From NCBI GenBank assembly GCA_965204245.1, contig CBDBED010000012.1, positions 124,001-188,000 of the forward strand: a stretch of DNA of 64,000 nucleotides, read 5' to 3'. The notes below the pieces were generated by a model. That model was not told the origin of the DNA. It saw only the letters and a program-made list of their open reading frames with translations, and made no database searches. Source of the stretch: JAAXIE01 sp965204245. Lineage in GTDB: Bacteria > Chloroflexota > Dehalococcoidia > Lucifugimonadales > JAAXIE01. The position numbers and the translations under genes were made by a program. The first letter of the stretch is position 1. Each line of letters begins with the position of its first letter. Below are positions 52,808-63,722 of this stretch, piece after piece.

Positions 52808-53778
52808 CTAACCGGGAGCGCATAAGGGAGGGGCTGGTCCTTGGAGGGTTGGATGGAGCGAACCCATTGGCTTTCCTCGCGGCTCTGGGCACCCTGCGGG
52901 GCCTTACCATCGCCTGTTCAGAGAGCCGAGTATGCCTGTATTGGAGCCAGGAGGACGCATGGCGCCCGACGGTTCAGGTAAATGGAGGTTCGCCCACCCA
53001 AGAGGAAGTCCTAGATGCTCTTGACCGCTTTATTGATATGAGGCCCGGTCACGATGCATTAAGTATCGGAAACAATCCAAGTGTTCCAGCGAGCGAATTC
53101 CATGATCGCGCTTGCGCCGTCGCGGAAGCTGCATCGCCCTCCTTCGAAGACCGTGCGGCCACCGACTTCATGGCCGCATTCGGGTGCGAGGCTGTGATCC
53201 ATACCCGTGGTACGTATAAGGGCCTGATTCAGGATACGGCTCTCCGCACCATGAGTGGCACAGGCCATCAATACTTCCTAAAAACAATGAGAGACCTGAC
53301 CGGTCGCGCTACCGTAGACCACCTACGGCGTAGCCTATTCGAACCTTGGAGGCGGCAAGACCCCCAATTCTCGCTGCGATGGGACCCCGAAGAGGATCGC
53401 CGATATGCCTTGAGATGGAAGGACCCAAGTGAAGATAAAGTCTCGGCTAAAGGCGAGAGGAGCGGCGCGCCGACGGAATGGGGTGCCAACCGATTGGCCT
53501 TCGAGGCTCTGCCCCTCTTCCCGGTTATGCCACTTGGCCCAATGGTCCAGACCACCGGCTTTTCAGGTAACCGAAGCAAGAACACCTTCTGGACTTGGCC
53601 AATCTGGGATGCGCCTATAGGCTTGGACACTGTTCGTTCCTTGCTGGCACTGCGGAAGCTCCGAGGTGACAATCTGGCTCACGAGGAGTTGGCGGCCATG
53701 GGCATCGTGCAGGTGTTCAGGTCTCGAAGGATCACCACAGGGCAGTATCGTAACTTTACTCCGTCAGCTCCGGTATGA
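52804..53778 (+). CDS. Type I-G Cas3-extension-family protein (possible Cas8-like role)
   Basis: 324 aa. Its opening GLDGANPLAFLAALGTLRGL and blocks LFEPWRRQDPQFSLRWDPEE, RYALRWKDP, LAFEALPLFPVMPLGPMV are as I recall for the protein family found directly after, or fused to, Cas3 in type I-G systems. The start overlaps cas3 by four bases. The FLAALGxLR opening is shared with large Cascade subunits of this subtype (Csx17, Csb3), so it may take that role, but it is under half the size of Csx17. No nuclease motif seen. Family name from memory; role inferred from position. Confidence 0.7.
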   Translation: MTNRERIREGLVLGGLDGANPLAFLAALGTLRGLTIACSESRVCLYWSQEDAWRPTVQVNGGSPTQEEVLDALDRFIDMRPGHDALSIGNNPSVPASEFHDRACAVAEAASPSFEDRAATDFMAAFGCEAVIHTRGTYKGLIQDTALRTMSGTGHQYFLKTMRDLTGRATVDHLRRSLFEPWRRQDPQFSLRWDPEEDRRYALRWKDPSEDKVSAKGERSGAPTEWGANRLAFEALPLFPVMPLGPMVQTTGFSGNRSKNTFWTWPIWDAPIGLDTVRSLLALRKLRGDNLAHEELAAMGIVQVFRSRRITTGQYRNFTPSAPV

Positions 53779-53812
53779 CGTGGTTGGCCGACCGGGGAGG
53801 TTCGCCGAAGCA

Positions 53813-55549
53813 ATGTCCAGCGAGATGCGAGAAGCCACAGCGACTTCTCCTGTAAGTCCTACCTCCAGCGGCTCGGTTCCCGACCTCGTACCAGCCCGGA
53901 TGCTGAACGAGTACGCCTACTGCGCGCGTTTGGCCTACCTGGAGTGGGTACAGGGTGAGTTCGCTGACAGCGTCGATACGGTCGAGGGACGATTCCAACA
54001 CCGAAGAGTCGACAACCCATCTGGTGAATTGCCAATGGACGTCAACGATGGTGGACAGCGCTCACATCCAGAAGGACAGGATGCAATCGCCATACACGCC
54101 CGCTCGGTCATGGTTTCTGACGAGTCCTTGGGTGTGATTGCCCGAATCGATCTCATTGAAGGTCAAGGCCATGTCGTAACCCCCGTGGACTACAAACATG
54201 GCAAGGTGCCGGACAGTGCCTGGGAGCCTGAGCGCGTACAGATTTGCATACAAGGACTTCTGCTGCGGGCCAACGGCTACTCTTGCACTCAAGGCGTGCT
54301 GTATTTTGTTGAATCCCGTCAGCGGGTGTCCGTGCCGTTGGATGATACCCTCATATCTCGGACCTTGGAGCTTCTCTCGGGGATAAAAGAAATGGCGGCC
54401 TCTGGTCGTATTCCCGATCCTTTAGAGGACAGCCCCAAGTGCTCCCGATGTTCTCTCGTGGGCATCTGCCTGCCCGATGAAACAAACCTCCTCGGTGGGA
54501 AAGGAAGCGTCGTCAGGCCCGACGATGTTAGGCGGATGGTGCCAGCCAGGGACGACACCATTCCAGTGTACATCCAAGCCCAGGGTGCTGTAGTCGGGAA
54601 GTCCGGCGAACAACTGGAGGTGAAGCAGAAAGGGCAGGTGCTGGAAAAGCTGCGCTTGATGGATATTTCACATCTATCAGTCTTCGGCAACGTCCAGGTG
54701 ACGACCCAGGCTGTACAAGAACTGTGCGACCGGAGCATACCCATCTGTTATTTCAGCTACGGGGGGTGGTTTCGGGGGATAACCCACGGCATGGGGCATA
54801 AGAACGTGGAATTGCGATGTGGGCAATATGTGATAGCGATGACGCCTGAAAATGCTCTACCTATCGCCCGTGAGATAGTATTCGGAAAGATAATGAACTG
54901 CCGCACTCTCTTGCGCCGGAACCATAGGGAGCCGCCCAAGCGTTCCTTGGGCGAGTTGGAGCGTCTGGCTGGCCGGGCGCGCAATGCCTCATCGCTAGAT
55001 ACTTTGCTTGGGATCGAGGGTGCGGCTGCCAGGACATATTTCTCAGAGTTCAGCGGAATGGTCAAAAACGGAGCACTTGCCTTCGATTTTCATGGGCGTA
55101 ACCGGCGCCCCCCTAGGGACCCTGTAAACGCTGTACTATCTTTCTTATACGGCATGATCATCCGACAAGCGACTGTGACGGCCCTAGGTGTTGGATTCGA
55201 CCCTTATCTGGGCTTCTATCATCAGCCTAAGTATGGCAAGCCTGCCTTGGCATTGGATCTTGCCGAGGAATTCCGTTCTCTGGTAGGAGACTCTGTGTGC
55301 TTGACACTAATCAACAACAGGGAGTTGGGAACCCAGCACTTCATAGCCAGGGGGCACGGCGTCGCACTAACCCAGCATGGACGCCGTAAGGTCCTAGAAG
55401 GATACGAGCGCCGAATGGACGGGTTGGTCACTCACCCTCTCTTCGGATATTCAGTCAGCTACCGGCGTGTCATGGAAATACAGACGAGATTGCTGGCCAG
55501 ACATGTGCTGGGTGAGCTGCCCGCTTACCCTGCGTTCAGGACGAGGTAG
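53813..55549 (+). CDS. cas4-cas1: Cas4-Cas1 fusion, spacer-acquisition protein
   Basis: 578 aa from the ATG that follows GGGGAGG; an earlier ATG would overlap the previous gene with unrelated sequence. Cas4 part (about 20-220): LNEYAYCARLAYLEWVQGEF, the nuclease strand VTPVDYKHGK and the Fe-S cysteines CSRCSLVGIC. Cas1 part (about 250-578): VYIQAQGAVVGKSGEQLEVK, with the metal ligands Glu in LLGIEGAAARTYF (about 400), His in FYHQPKYGKPALALD (about 469) and Asp in the same stretch (about 482). Cas4-Cas1 fusions are typical of type I-G. It should trim prespacers and, with Cas2, insert them at the leader end. Confidence 0.95.
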   Translation: MSSEMREATATSPVSPTSSGSVPDLVPARMLNEYAYCARLAYLEWVQGEFADSVDTVEGRFQHRRVDNPSGELPMDVNDGGQRSHPEGQDAIAIHARSVMVSDESLGVIARIDLIEGQGHVVTPVDYKHGKVPDSAWEPERVQICIQGLLLRANGYSCTQGVLYFVESRQRVSVPLDDTLISRTLELLSGIKEMAASGRIPDPLEDSPKCSRCSLVGICLPDETNLLGGKGSVVRPDDVRRMVPARDDTIPVYIQAQGAVVGKSGEQLEVKQKGQVLEKLRLMDISHLSVFGNVQVTTQAVQELCDRSIPICYFSYGGWFRGITHGMGHKNVELRCGQYVIAMTPENALPIAREIVFGKIMNCRTLLRRNHREPPKRSLGELERLAGRARNASSLDTLLGIEGAAARTYFSEFSGMVKNGALAFDFHGRNRRPPRDPVNAVLSFLYGMIIRQATVTALGVGFDPYLGFYHQPKYGKPALALDLAEEFRSLVGDSVCLTLINNRELGTQHFIARGHGVALTQHGRRKVLEGYERRMDGLVTHPLFGYSVSYRRVMEIQTRLLARHVLGELPAYPAFRTR

Positions 55550-55552
55550 AAC

Positions 55553-55843
55553 ATGCGCAACCTCTTTCTGGTTTGCTACGATGTGAGTGACCCCAAACGA
55601 TTGACGCGTACCTATAGAAAGATGTGTGGATTCGGTGACCCGGTACAATACTCCGTTTTTGTATGCGAGTTGTCTCCGAAGGAGAGGGTACTATTGCTGG
55701 AAGCCCTGACCGATGCATTGAACTTGGGGCAGGACCGGGCCCTGATTGTCGATATGGGCCCCTCGGATGGGCGTGGTAGGGATAGTGTTATCGCTCTCGG
55801 TAATTCTCGAGAGATTCAACGCCCACCGGCTATCGTGATATGA
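55553..55843 (+). CDS. cas2: Cas2, spacer-acquisition partner of Cas1
   Basis: 96 aa, the normal length. Ferredoxin-like fold: NLFLVCYDVSDPKRLTRTYR with the YDVSD strand end, FGDPVQYSVFVCELSPKE, ALIVDMGPSDGRGRDSVIAL. Begins 3 bp after the cas4-cas1 stop. It bridges Cas1 dimers in the integrase complex. Last cas gene; the array leader follows. Confidence 0.95.
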   Translation: MRNLFLVCYDVSDPKRLTRTYRKMCGFGDPVQYSVFVCELSPKERVLLLEALTDALNLGQDRALIVDMGPSDGRGRDSVIALGNSREIQRPPAIVI

Positions 55844-56037
55844 GTTGTCAACAGAACAGCAGATGGCGAGAGGCATGGTGGTGATGTAGCTTCATGGCAC
55901 CTCTCGCAAAGCACCGCATACAAACTATGGAAGCCCCACCTTTGTCCTAAGTGCAACACATCGGGCTCTCACGGTGTTAGCACGTAGACCAAGCTATTTC
56001 GCTGTGCATTTGCGACGATTGCCAAACACAATCAGCC
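55844..56037 (+). promoter_or_regulatory. CRISPR leader
   Basis: 194 bp between cas2 and the first repeat, AT-richer than the genes. It should hold the array promoter and the integration signals. No gene in it. Confidence 0.7.
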
Positions 56038-59000
56038 CTTTCCATCGCTGAGAGGCGATGGCACCATTGAAGCTTAACCGCGCCCTCACTGGACTACAGG
56101 AGAAGCACCACTTTCCATCGCTGAGAGGCGATGGCACCATTGAAGCTGCGAGTATGAGTTGGTGATTTCAGGAGGCTAGCCGACTTTCCATCGCTGAGAG
56201 GCGATGGCACCATTGAAGCCTTCGCCAACATCGTCACCCTCGGCCCCCAGTCCGGCTTTCCATCGCTGAGAGGCGATGGCACCATTGAAGCGCGGGCATG
56301 GCCAGCGTCCTCCTCAACCGCGATCCCACTTTCCATCGCTGAGAGGCGATGGCACCATTGAAGCCATGGCCTGGGGCGTGGACTGGTAGACGCTGTTGAC
56401 CCTTTCCATCGCTGAGAGGCGATGGCACCATTGAAGCACCGGAGTGACGAACCATGCCACCCGCAGTCGGCACCACTTTCCATCGCTGAGAGGCGATGGC
56501 ACCATTGAAGCTCGTGTGGAGGCCGAAGGACTGGGATGCAGTAGTGCGCTTTCCATCGCTGAGAGGCGATGGCACCATTGAAGCAACAAGTATCTGCTGG
56601 ATAACGCCCCTGCCGTTAGCTCTTTCCATCGCTGAGAGGCGATGGCACCATTGAAGCTATGCAGGCGTGGGGGATAGATGGCTTCCCATTCAACTTTCCA
56701 TCGCTGAGAGGCGATGGCACCATTGAAGCCCCGGACCTAGCACGCAACCGCGGCAGGGACGCCGTCTTTCCATCGCTGAGAGGCGATGGCACCATTGAAG
56801 CCAGAGACGCCCGCCACTGCCATCCAGACGCCGCCGCCCACTTTCCATCGCTGAGAGGCGATGGCACCATTGAAGCTTGATGCTCTCGCGGTGGGCGATG
56901 ATGCGGTCGATAACTTTCCATCGCTGAGAGGCGATGGCACCATTGAAGCCTGTAGACTGGTGAGTGCCGCATCGTCGGCGTTCCCGACTTTCCATCGCTG
57001 AGAGGCGATGGCACCATTGAAGCCGTGACGGCCCCCACAGGACTGCCCGCCGACATACCCGCTTTCCATCGCTGAGAGGCGATGGCACCATTGAAGCGGC
57101 TTGGTGGCGGTCTGCTTGGGGGGGGCCTTGCCCGCTTTCCATCGCTGAGAGGCGATGGCACCATTGAAGCCACTCAGGATGTTGCGACACCCACTCTAGG
57201 GCGGACTGCTTTCCATCGCTGAGAGGCGATGGCACCATTGAAGCCTGGCCATCCGGTGCGCAACCTCCGGGAGTTTGTCAGGCTTTCCATCGCTGAGAGG
57301 CGATGGCACCATTGAAGCTGTATGTCCTCGTGCCCAGCATCGGCCTGTTTGCAGCCTTTCCATCGCTGAGAGGCGATGGCACCATTGAAGCTCGTTCAGA
57401 TATGCGTCGCCCGGGTCCGCCAGCTGAAACTTTCCATCGCTGAGAGGCGATGGCACCATTGAAGCGACGAGTTCCAGCTAATGGAGGAGTCCGCGTGGGA
57501 GCTTTCCATCGCTGAGAGGCGATGGCACCATTGAAGCTCGTTCAGCCACCGGGCGATTCCCTCGATGATGGGGGCTTTCCATCGCTGAGAGGCGATGGCA
57601 CCATTGAAGCCGACACAGGCGACATGTTCGTGGACGCCGGATCGTTACTTTCCATCGCTGAGAGGCGATGGCACCATTGAAGCCTCCGCTCCAGCGGAAG
57701 CGGTCGCGGCATCTCGCAGCTTTCCATCGCTGAGAGGCGATGGCACCATTGAAGCCGCAAGCTCTGTGAGGGCCTTCCTCGCGCTTTCTACGGCTTTCCA
57801 TCGCTGAGAGGCGATGGCACCATTGAAGCTATGGCATTCCGCATCTCCAGCGGACTCTTGCCCGCGCTTTCCATCGCTGAGAGGCGATGGCACCATTGAA
57901 GCCTGGGCATGGAGGGCAGCCGGCGGACCATCTGGCGGGCGACTTTCCATCGCTGAGAGGCGATGGCACCATTGAAGCTTCCAGTCCGTGCGTCACTATC
58001 ACTTCCAAGATGACGCTTTCCATCGCTGAGAGGCGATGGCACCATTGAAGCCCCCGACGCCTCCGCCGTCGCCGACCACCTCACCCACCTCTTTCCATCG
58101 CTGAGAGGCGATGGCACCATTGAAGCCTGGTCTACGGCGCCCGCGCAATGAAGGCGCAGCACTTTCCATCGCTGAGAGGCGATGGCACCATTGAAGCGTT
58201 CAGAACGCCAGCAACAGCCAAGGGCGCCAGTTCACCTTTCCATCGCTGAGAGGCGATGGCACCATTGAAGCACGGGTATGCGGCTGCGGCGCGTGTTGCT
58301 ACGATAGCGACCTTTCCATCGCTGAGAGGCGATGGCACCATTGAAGCCACCACACGCAACCCTCAAGCATAAACTCATCGCGCACTTTCCATCGCTGAGA
58401 GGCGATGGCACCATTGAAGCATCGACGACCGTGCTAGAGAGCGGGATATTGTTTTGACACTTTCCATCGCTGAGAGGCGATGGCACCATTGAAGCGTTGA
58501 GGACGGGGTCGATGACCAACCGCTCTCGGGGTCCGGGCGGGTATCGGGACGGTTTGCCTCGTCTTTCCATCGCTGAGAGGCGATGGCACCATTGAAGCAG
58601 GCAGCTGGGGTGGAGGTTGCAGCCGGTGTCGCGGCTTTCCATCGCTGAGAGGCGATGGCACCATTGAAGCCCGTAGTTCCCCCGCAGGATAGCCATGCGG
58701 ATGCGGCCTTTCCATCGCTGAGAGGCGAGGGCACCATTGAAGCTCCGCAACCTAGGGGAAGCCCTCGGCCGCGATCGCCACTTTCCATCGCTGAGAGGCG
58801 ATGGCACCATTGAAGCAGGGCCACACCCTTCACGGCATCCCATGCCCCGCCAACTTTCCATCGCTGAGAGGCGATGGCACCATTGAAGCCGCCGTGCTGC
58901 TAGTGGACGGGGAGAGCTTTCAGACGCTTTCCATCGCTGAGAGGCGATGGCACCATTGAAGCGGACAGATTCATGCCTCGCAGGGTGTAGGAGAGGGAGC

Positions 59001-62000
59001 TTTCCATCGCTGAGAGGCGATGGCACCATTGAAGCCGCAACTGGAACAGGCCCGCTGTCCCACACGACAACCGCTTTCCATCGCTGAGAGGCGATGGCAC
59101 CATTGAAGCCAACGGGTCCCCGAATGAGGGGTCGCAGGCAAGCGGACTTTCCATCGCTGAGAGGCGATGGCACCATTGAAGCCGCATTGACGGCCCGCCC
59201 GTGCCGAAGGACCGCCCGCGACTTTCCATCGCTGAGAGGCGATGGCACCATTGAAGCAGCAGCATCCAGGCTGATGCCGACTCCGCATATCAGCTTTCCA
59301 TCGCTGAGAGGCGATGGCACCATTGAAGCCTTGACGGTCTGATAGGTAATTTTGCCGTTGCTGGCCGCTTTCCATCGCTGAGAGGCGATGGCACCATTGA
59401 AGCAAGATGGGCGAAGCCCTGTCCGTTGTCGTACTCGCCACTTTCCATCGCTGAGAGGCGATGGCACCATTGAAGCGTTGAGCCTGACGAAGACGGTGTT
59501 GTGAATGATGTGGAACTTTCCATCGCTGAGAGGCGATGGCACCATTGAAGCAACATAGCCCAGGACCTCACGATGTCCCTGACCCTGGACTTTCCATCGC
59601 TGAGAGGCGATGGCACCATTGAAGCGACGGCGCTCTGTCGCTGGTTGGCGCGGCGGTGCCCCTTTCCATCGCTGAGAGGCGATGGCACCATTGAAGCCAT
59701 TCTTATCGGGTTGAAAGGCATTCTGGCATTGCCCCTTTCCATCGCTGAGAGGCGATGGCACCATTGAAGCATGCCTCGGCAGAAGCGCATGGACAAGGAC
59801 ATGGGCACTTTCCATCGCTGAGAGGCGATGGCACCATTGAAGCCGCAGGGTGAAGCCGTTGTTGCACACATAGGCGTCCTTCTTTCCATCGCTGAGAGGC
59901 GATGGCACCATTGAAGCCGTAGTCTGCTACCGATCTAGCTTCCTACGTATAGGCTTTCCATCGCTGAGAGGCGATGGCACCATTGAAGCCGTAGTCTGCT
60001 ACCGATCTAGCTTCCTACGTATAGGCTTTCCATCGCTGAGAGGCGATGGCACCATTGAAGCTCCGCGTGGAGTGCGGTTATGGTCTGGTCGGTGGCTGCT
60101 TTCCATCGCTGAGAGGCGATGGCACCATTGAAGCTCGAAACTGAAGTGAACGGGGGTGAGTATCTCTACGTGCTTTCCATCGCTGAGAGGCGATGGCACC
60201 ATTGAAGCATGAAGCGTCGCTGGAACGGCAGGTAGCTAGACAAACTTTCCATCGCTGAGAGGCGATGGCACCATTGAAGCCGAGAATCCGTTATCCATGA
60301 TTGCTTGTTTGATCAATCTTTCCATCGCTGAGAGGCGATGGCACCATTGAAGCCACGACGAAACACCACTGCTAGCCGTCCCTTGTATTGCTTTCCATCG
60401 CTGAGAGGCGATGGCACCATTGAAGCGTCTTGGAGCACGTCGAGAGCGGCGCCCTCAGCACCCCTTTCCATCGCTGAGAGGCGATGGCACCATTGAAGCG
60501 CGGTCATTCGGGGAACAGGCGGCGCGGAGCCTGAACTTTCCATCGCTGAGAGGCGATGGCACCATTGAAGCCCCGCTTCTACATCGATCCCGGTACGGGG
60601 CTGGAGCAACCTTTCCATCGCTGAGAGGCGATGGCACCATTGAAGCAGAAAGAGGATGGCGAGGCACAGGCTGCGATGGCCAACTTTCCATCGCTGAGAG
60701 GCGATGGCACCATTGAAGCAGCACCAACGCCGGGGCCACCCGCGAGGGCCTTCGGACTTTCCATCGCTGAGAGGCGATGGCACCATTGAAGCTCGCGGGA
60801 AGGTGGGATTCGGTAGGGGATGCGCTTCACCAGCTTTCCATCGCTGAGAGGCGATGGCACCATTGAAGCAAGTCCTATGATGGCGCGCTGGCCCACGTCA
60901 AGGCGACTTTCCATCGCTGAGAGGCGATGGCACCATTGAAGCGGGTTCCTTGATTAGATCGATGGGATCGGTTGCGCGCTTTCCATCGCTGAGAGGCGAT
61001 GGCACCATTGAAGCTCTTTCCACACGGGCTGGGATAGCTGGCTTAGGAAGTCTTTCCATCGCTGAGAGGCGATGGCACCATTGAAGCTCAGTCATGGGGT
61101 GGTCGTCGAGGTAGGCAGCGAGATCTTTCCATCGCTGAGAGGCGATGGCACCATTGAAGCTCGGTGAGGGCTATCACCACCATCTGTTCGTCGGTGACTT
61201 TCCATCGCTGAGAGGCGATGGCACCATTGAAGCTGGGGGATTAGCTCGGACCGGATAAACCAGTCCAGTTCTTTCCATCGCTGAGAGGCGATGGCACCAT
61301 TGAAGCTTGCCGGTGTCGGCAATGCCTCCCTCGAGGATGGCGCCTTTCCATCGCTGAGAGGCGATGGCACCATTGAAGCATGGCCGCCCACCAGAACAGG
61401 GGCAAGGTCGGCCGCCTCTTTCCATCGCTGAGAGGCGATGGCACCATTGAAGCCTGCTGCGGAACTGGCTGTCCAGTGCGACACCCGGGACTTTCCATCG
61501 CTGAGAGGCGATGGCACCATTGAAGCATGGCGTCCCGCCAGCGGTCGGTGGATGCCACCAGCCTTTCCATCGCTGAGAGGCGATGGCACCATTGAAGCAT
61601 GGCGAACCCCACCTATCGCACGGACTGGGTGTGGTCTTTCCATCGCTGAGAGGCGATGGCACCATTGAAGCGAGTGTGGCATATCGCGCCCTTACCTTCT
61701 CCCCCAACTTTCCATCGCTGAGAGGCGATGGCACCATTGAAGCGAGGGCAACCGCAGTTCCCCACCGCCTTGCGTAACGGCTTTCCATCGCTGAGAGGCG
61801 ATGGCACCATTGAAGCATTACAGTCCTCCTTAATCCCCTATGACGAGAACAGCTTTCCATCGCTGAGAGGCGATGGCACCATTGAAGCAGGCGCGAGATC
61901 ATCGTGGCCTTCTCCGCCAGCGGGCTTTCCATCGCTGAGAGGCGATGGCACCATTGAAGCTCGGTATGGATGTCGGTCGGTGAGACCGAGAACGCAACTT

Positions 62001-62687
62001 TCCATCGCTGAGAGGCGATGGCACCATTGAAGCCCGCTTCGTGGGTGGCTCCCCATTGCAGGTAGACGACTTTCCATCGCTGAGAGGCGATGGCACCATT
62101 GAAGCTCTTTCTTCCAGTGCGTCCCGCCGTGCTATCCGCACTTTCCATCGCTGAGAGGCGATGGCACCATTGAAGCACGGGCCAGTCGACGAACCGCTGC
62201 GCGGCCCATGACCGCTTTCCATCGCTGAGAGGCGATGGCACCATTGAAGCTATGAGGACGGCGAAGAAGGGGTCGATGTTGAGAGGCCTTTCCATCGCTG
62301 AGAGGCGATGGCACCATTGAAGCCTCACGTTGCCCGACAGATAGCGGGGGGCCGTCTCCCCTTCCATCGCTGAGAGGCGATGGCACCATTGAAGCAACGG
62401 CTATCAACCCAGCCATGTTCTGCCATGCCTCATCTTTCCATCGCTGAGAGGCGATGGCACCATTGAAGCATGAACGCACGGCTGGCGTTGGCGGCATCCC
62501 CGCGAGCTTTCCATCGCTGAGAGGCGATGGCACCATTGAAGCTGTGGCAGCGGGACGACCGGCGTGGTCGCGCTCCGGCTTTCCATCGCTGAGAGGCGAT
62601 GGCACCATTGAAGCAACGGCAAGGTGGCCGGGCCCGATCGGATCTACTCGGCTTTCCATCGCTGAGAGGCGATGGCACCATTGAAGC
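56038..62687 (+). CRISPR. Type I-G CRISPR array, 91 repeats and 90 spacers
   Basis: I counted 91 copies of a 36-bp repeat that begins CTTTCC and ends ATTGAAGC, first at 56038-56073, last at 62652-62687. A perfect 7-bp stem (CCATCGC/GCGATGG) encloses the loop TGAGAG and should guide Cas6-type cleavage, leaving ATTGAAGC as 5' handle. Spacers are mostly 36-38 bp, a few to 40. Exceptions: spacer 34 is 67 bp (58496-58562); spacers 53 and 54 (59918-59953, 59990-60025) are identical; repeat 37 (58708) has T to G in the stem; repeat 87 (62360) has T to C at position 2. Near-uniform repeats over the whole length point to ongoing maintenance. Confidence 0.97.
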
Positions 62688-63021
62688 CATACCAGGTAGG
62701 CGGCGATGCCAGCGGCCGCGAGTCCTAGCTTCGCTCATCTCTGCCCGAGACAGATATGCCGTTTCCGCGGCAGATCTCAACGGGTTCGTAGGTCGTCTTC
62801 TTGCTTCGCTTGACTCCAAGTCCATCGATGGAATGTGCTTGACGCTAGATGTAGCGGACCGCTTGGGGATAGCGACCGATACGGTAGATCGTATAGAGGA
62901 GAGGGTATTGAATGATTCCGGAGCCGATTCGGGCGTCAGGGTGGTCGCTTTGGCGCGGAGGCTGTCCCGCATTTCCAAAGAACTTGATGTGGCCATGGAG
63001 AGTGTGACAGATGCCGGATGA
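62688..63021 (+). pseudogene. Gene with its 5' end apparently replaced by the array
   Basis: A frame that is open from the last repeat carries protein-like sequence from about 62745 (SARDRYAVSAADLNGFVGRL, SKSIDGMCLTLDVADRLGI, SRISKELDVAMES), yet no ATG, GTG or TTG lies between the last repeat and the Met at 62833. Either translation begins there (63 aa) or the true start was lost when the array's distal end formed. The stop overlaps the next gene's start by 11 bp, so they were once coupled. Confidence 0.5.
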
Positions 63022-63631
63022 GAGCAGGCAGGCCTTAGAACTGGACGCCGTAGGCCGTAGATTCGCCGAATCGACCGAGGCATTGTCGAGCATCAGGGAA
63101 CACTTGCGAGTCTTGGCGGAACTCCGTCAGTCTGAGGAAACCTCTAATGCGAGGCTTCAGGAGGCGTCGGAATATGTCAAGGGATTCGTCGCCGAAGCGG
63201 CCAAAGTCCTCCAAGAGATGGAGGCTGCCCAAGGGAAGGTGGTGGAGGTTCTCAAGGCTGGTGCCGACCTGCTGGATGGCACGGAGCTGAGGGGAATAGC
63301 GGAGTCAGTGAAATCCAATTCGGAATCGCTGTCGGGAGTCAACGCGCGTGTCGACGGCCTGGAAGCTTCCTTGGATAGACTGAACGGTATGGTTGGTGAG
63401 TTTCGAGCCGCTGTTGAGGAAAGGATGGTTGACGTGGCCGGAGATATTAGGGGGCTGAGACAAGAGCTAAGGGAGATGAGGGAATCTGAGGCGAAGGCTG
63501 CTATGGAAACGGCCAGCGCCTTGGTGACCCTTCAGAACGGCGTCGACCAAGGGATAGAGCGTCTGGACGACGGGATCAGAAGCGTCCAAGCGGATGTGAA
63601 GACGCCTATCATTGTAAAGCGCTTCTTCTGA
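63011..63631 (+). CDS. Coiled-coil protein of unknown function, next to the array
   Basis: 206 aa, almost entirely helical with heptads (EASEYVKGFVAEAAKVLQEM, VNARVDGLEASLDRLNGMVG, DIRGLRQELREMRESEAKAA) and a short end PIIVKRFF. It overlaps the preceding frame by 11 bp. No signal peptide or membrane helix. Coiled coils of this sort occur in phage tail, scaffold and some defence proteins, but none is specific. Position beside the CRISPR array is suggestive only. Confidence 0.6.
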   Translation: MPDESRQALELDAVGRRFAESTEALSSIREHLRVLAELRQSEETSNARLQEASEYVKGFVAEAAKVLQEMEAAQGKVVEVLKAGADLLDGTELRGIAESVKSNSESLSGVNARVDGLEASLDRLNGMVGEFRAAVEERMVDVAGDIRGLRQELREMRESEAKAAMETASALVTLQNGVDQGIERLDDGIRSVQADVKTPIIVKRFF

Positions 63632-63722
63632 GTCAGGGTGCTCAGGGCCCAAAGATTTGTGAACAGTCGACGATATCAGGGTCCGAGGTATCAATCGAGC
63701 TAAAGCCGTGTCGGAGAGGGCT
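63632..63722. other. Short convergent gap
   Basis: 91 bp between convergent genes; no clear terminator hairpin is seen. Confidence 0.4.

Noticed and set aside
56038..62687. Long open frames on both strands of the array, giving repeated peptides such as ASMVPSPLSDGK or FPSLRGDGTIEA
   Set aside because: They come from the 36-bp repeat plus spacers near 36 bp, which keeps frames open. No start sites or spacer-independent protein content.
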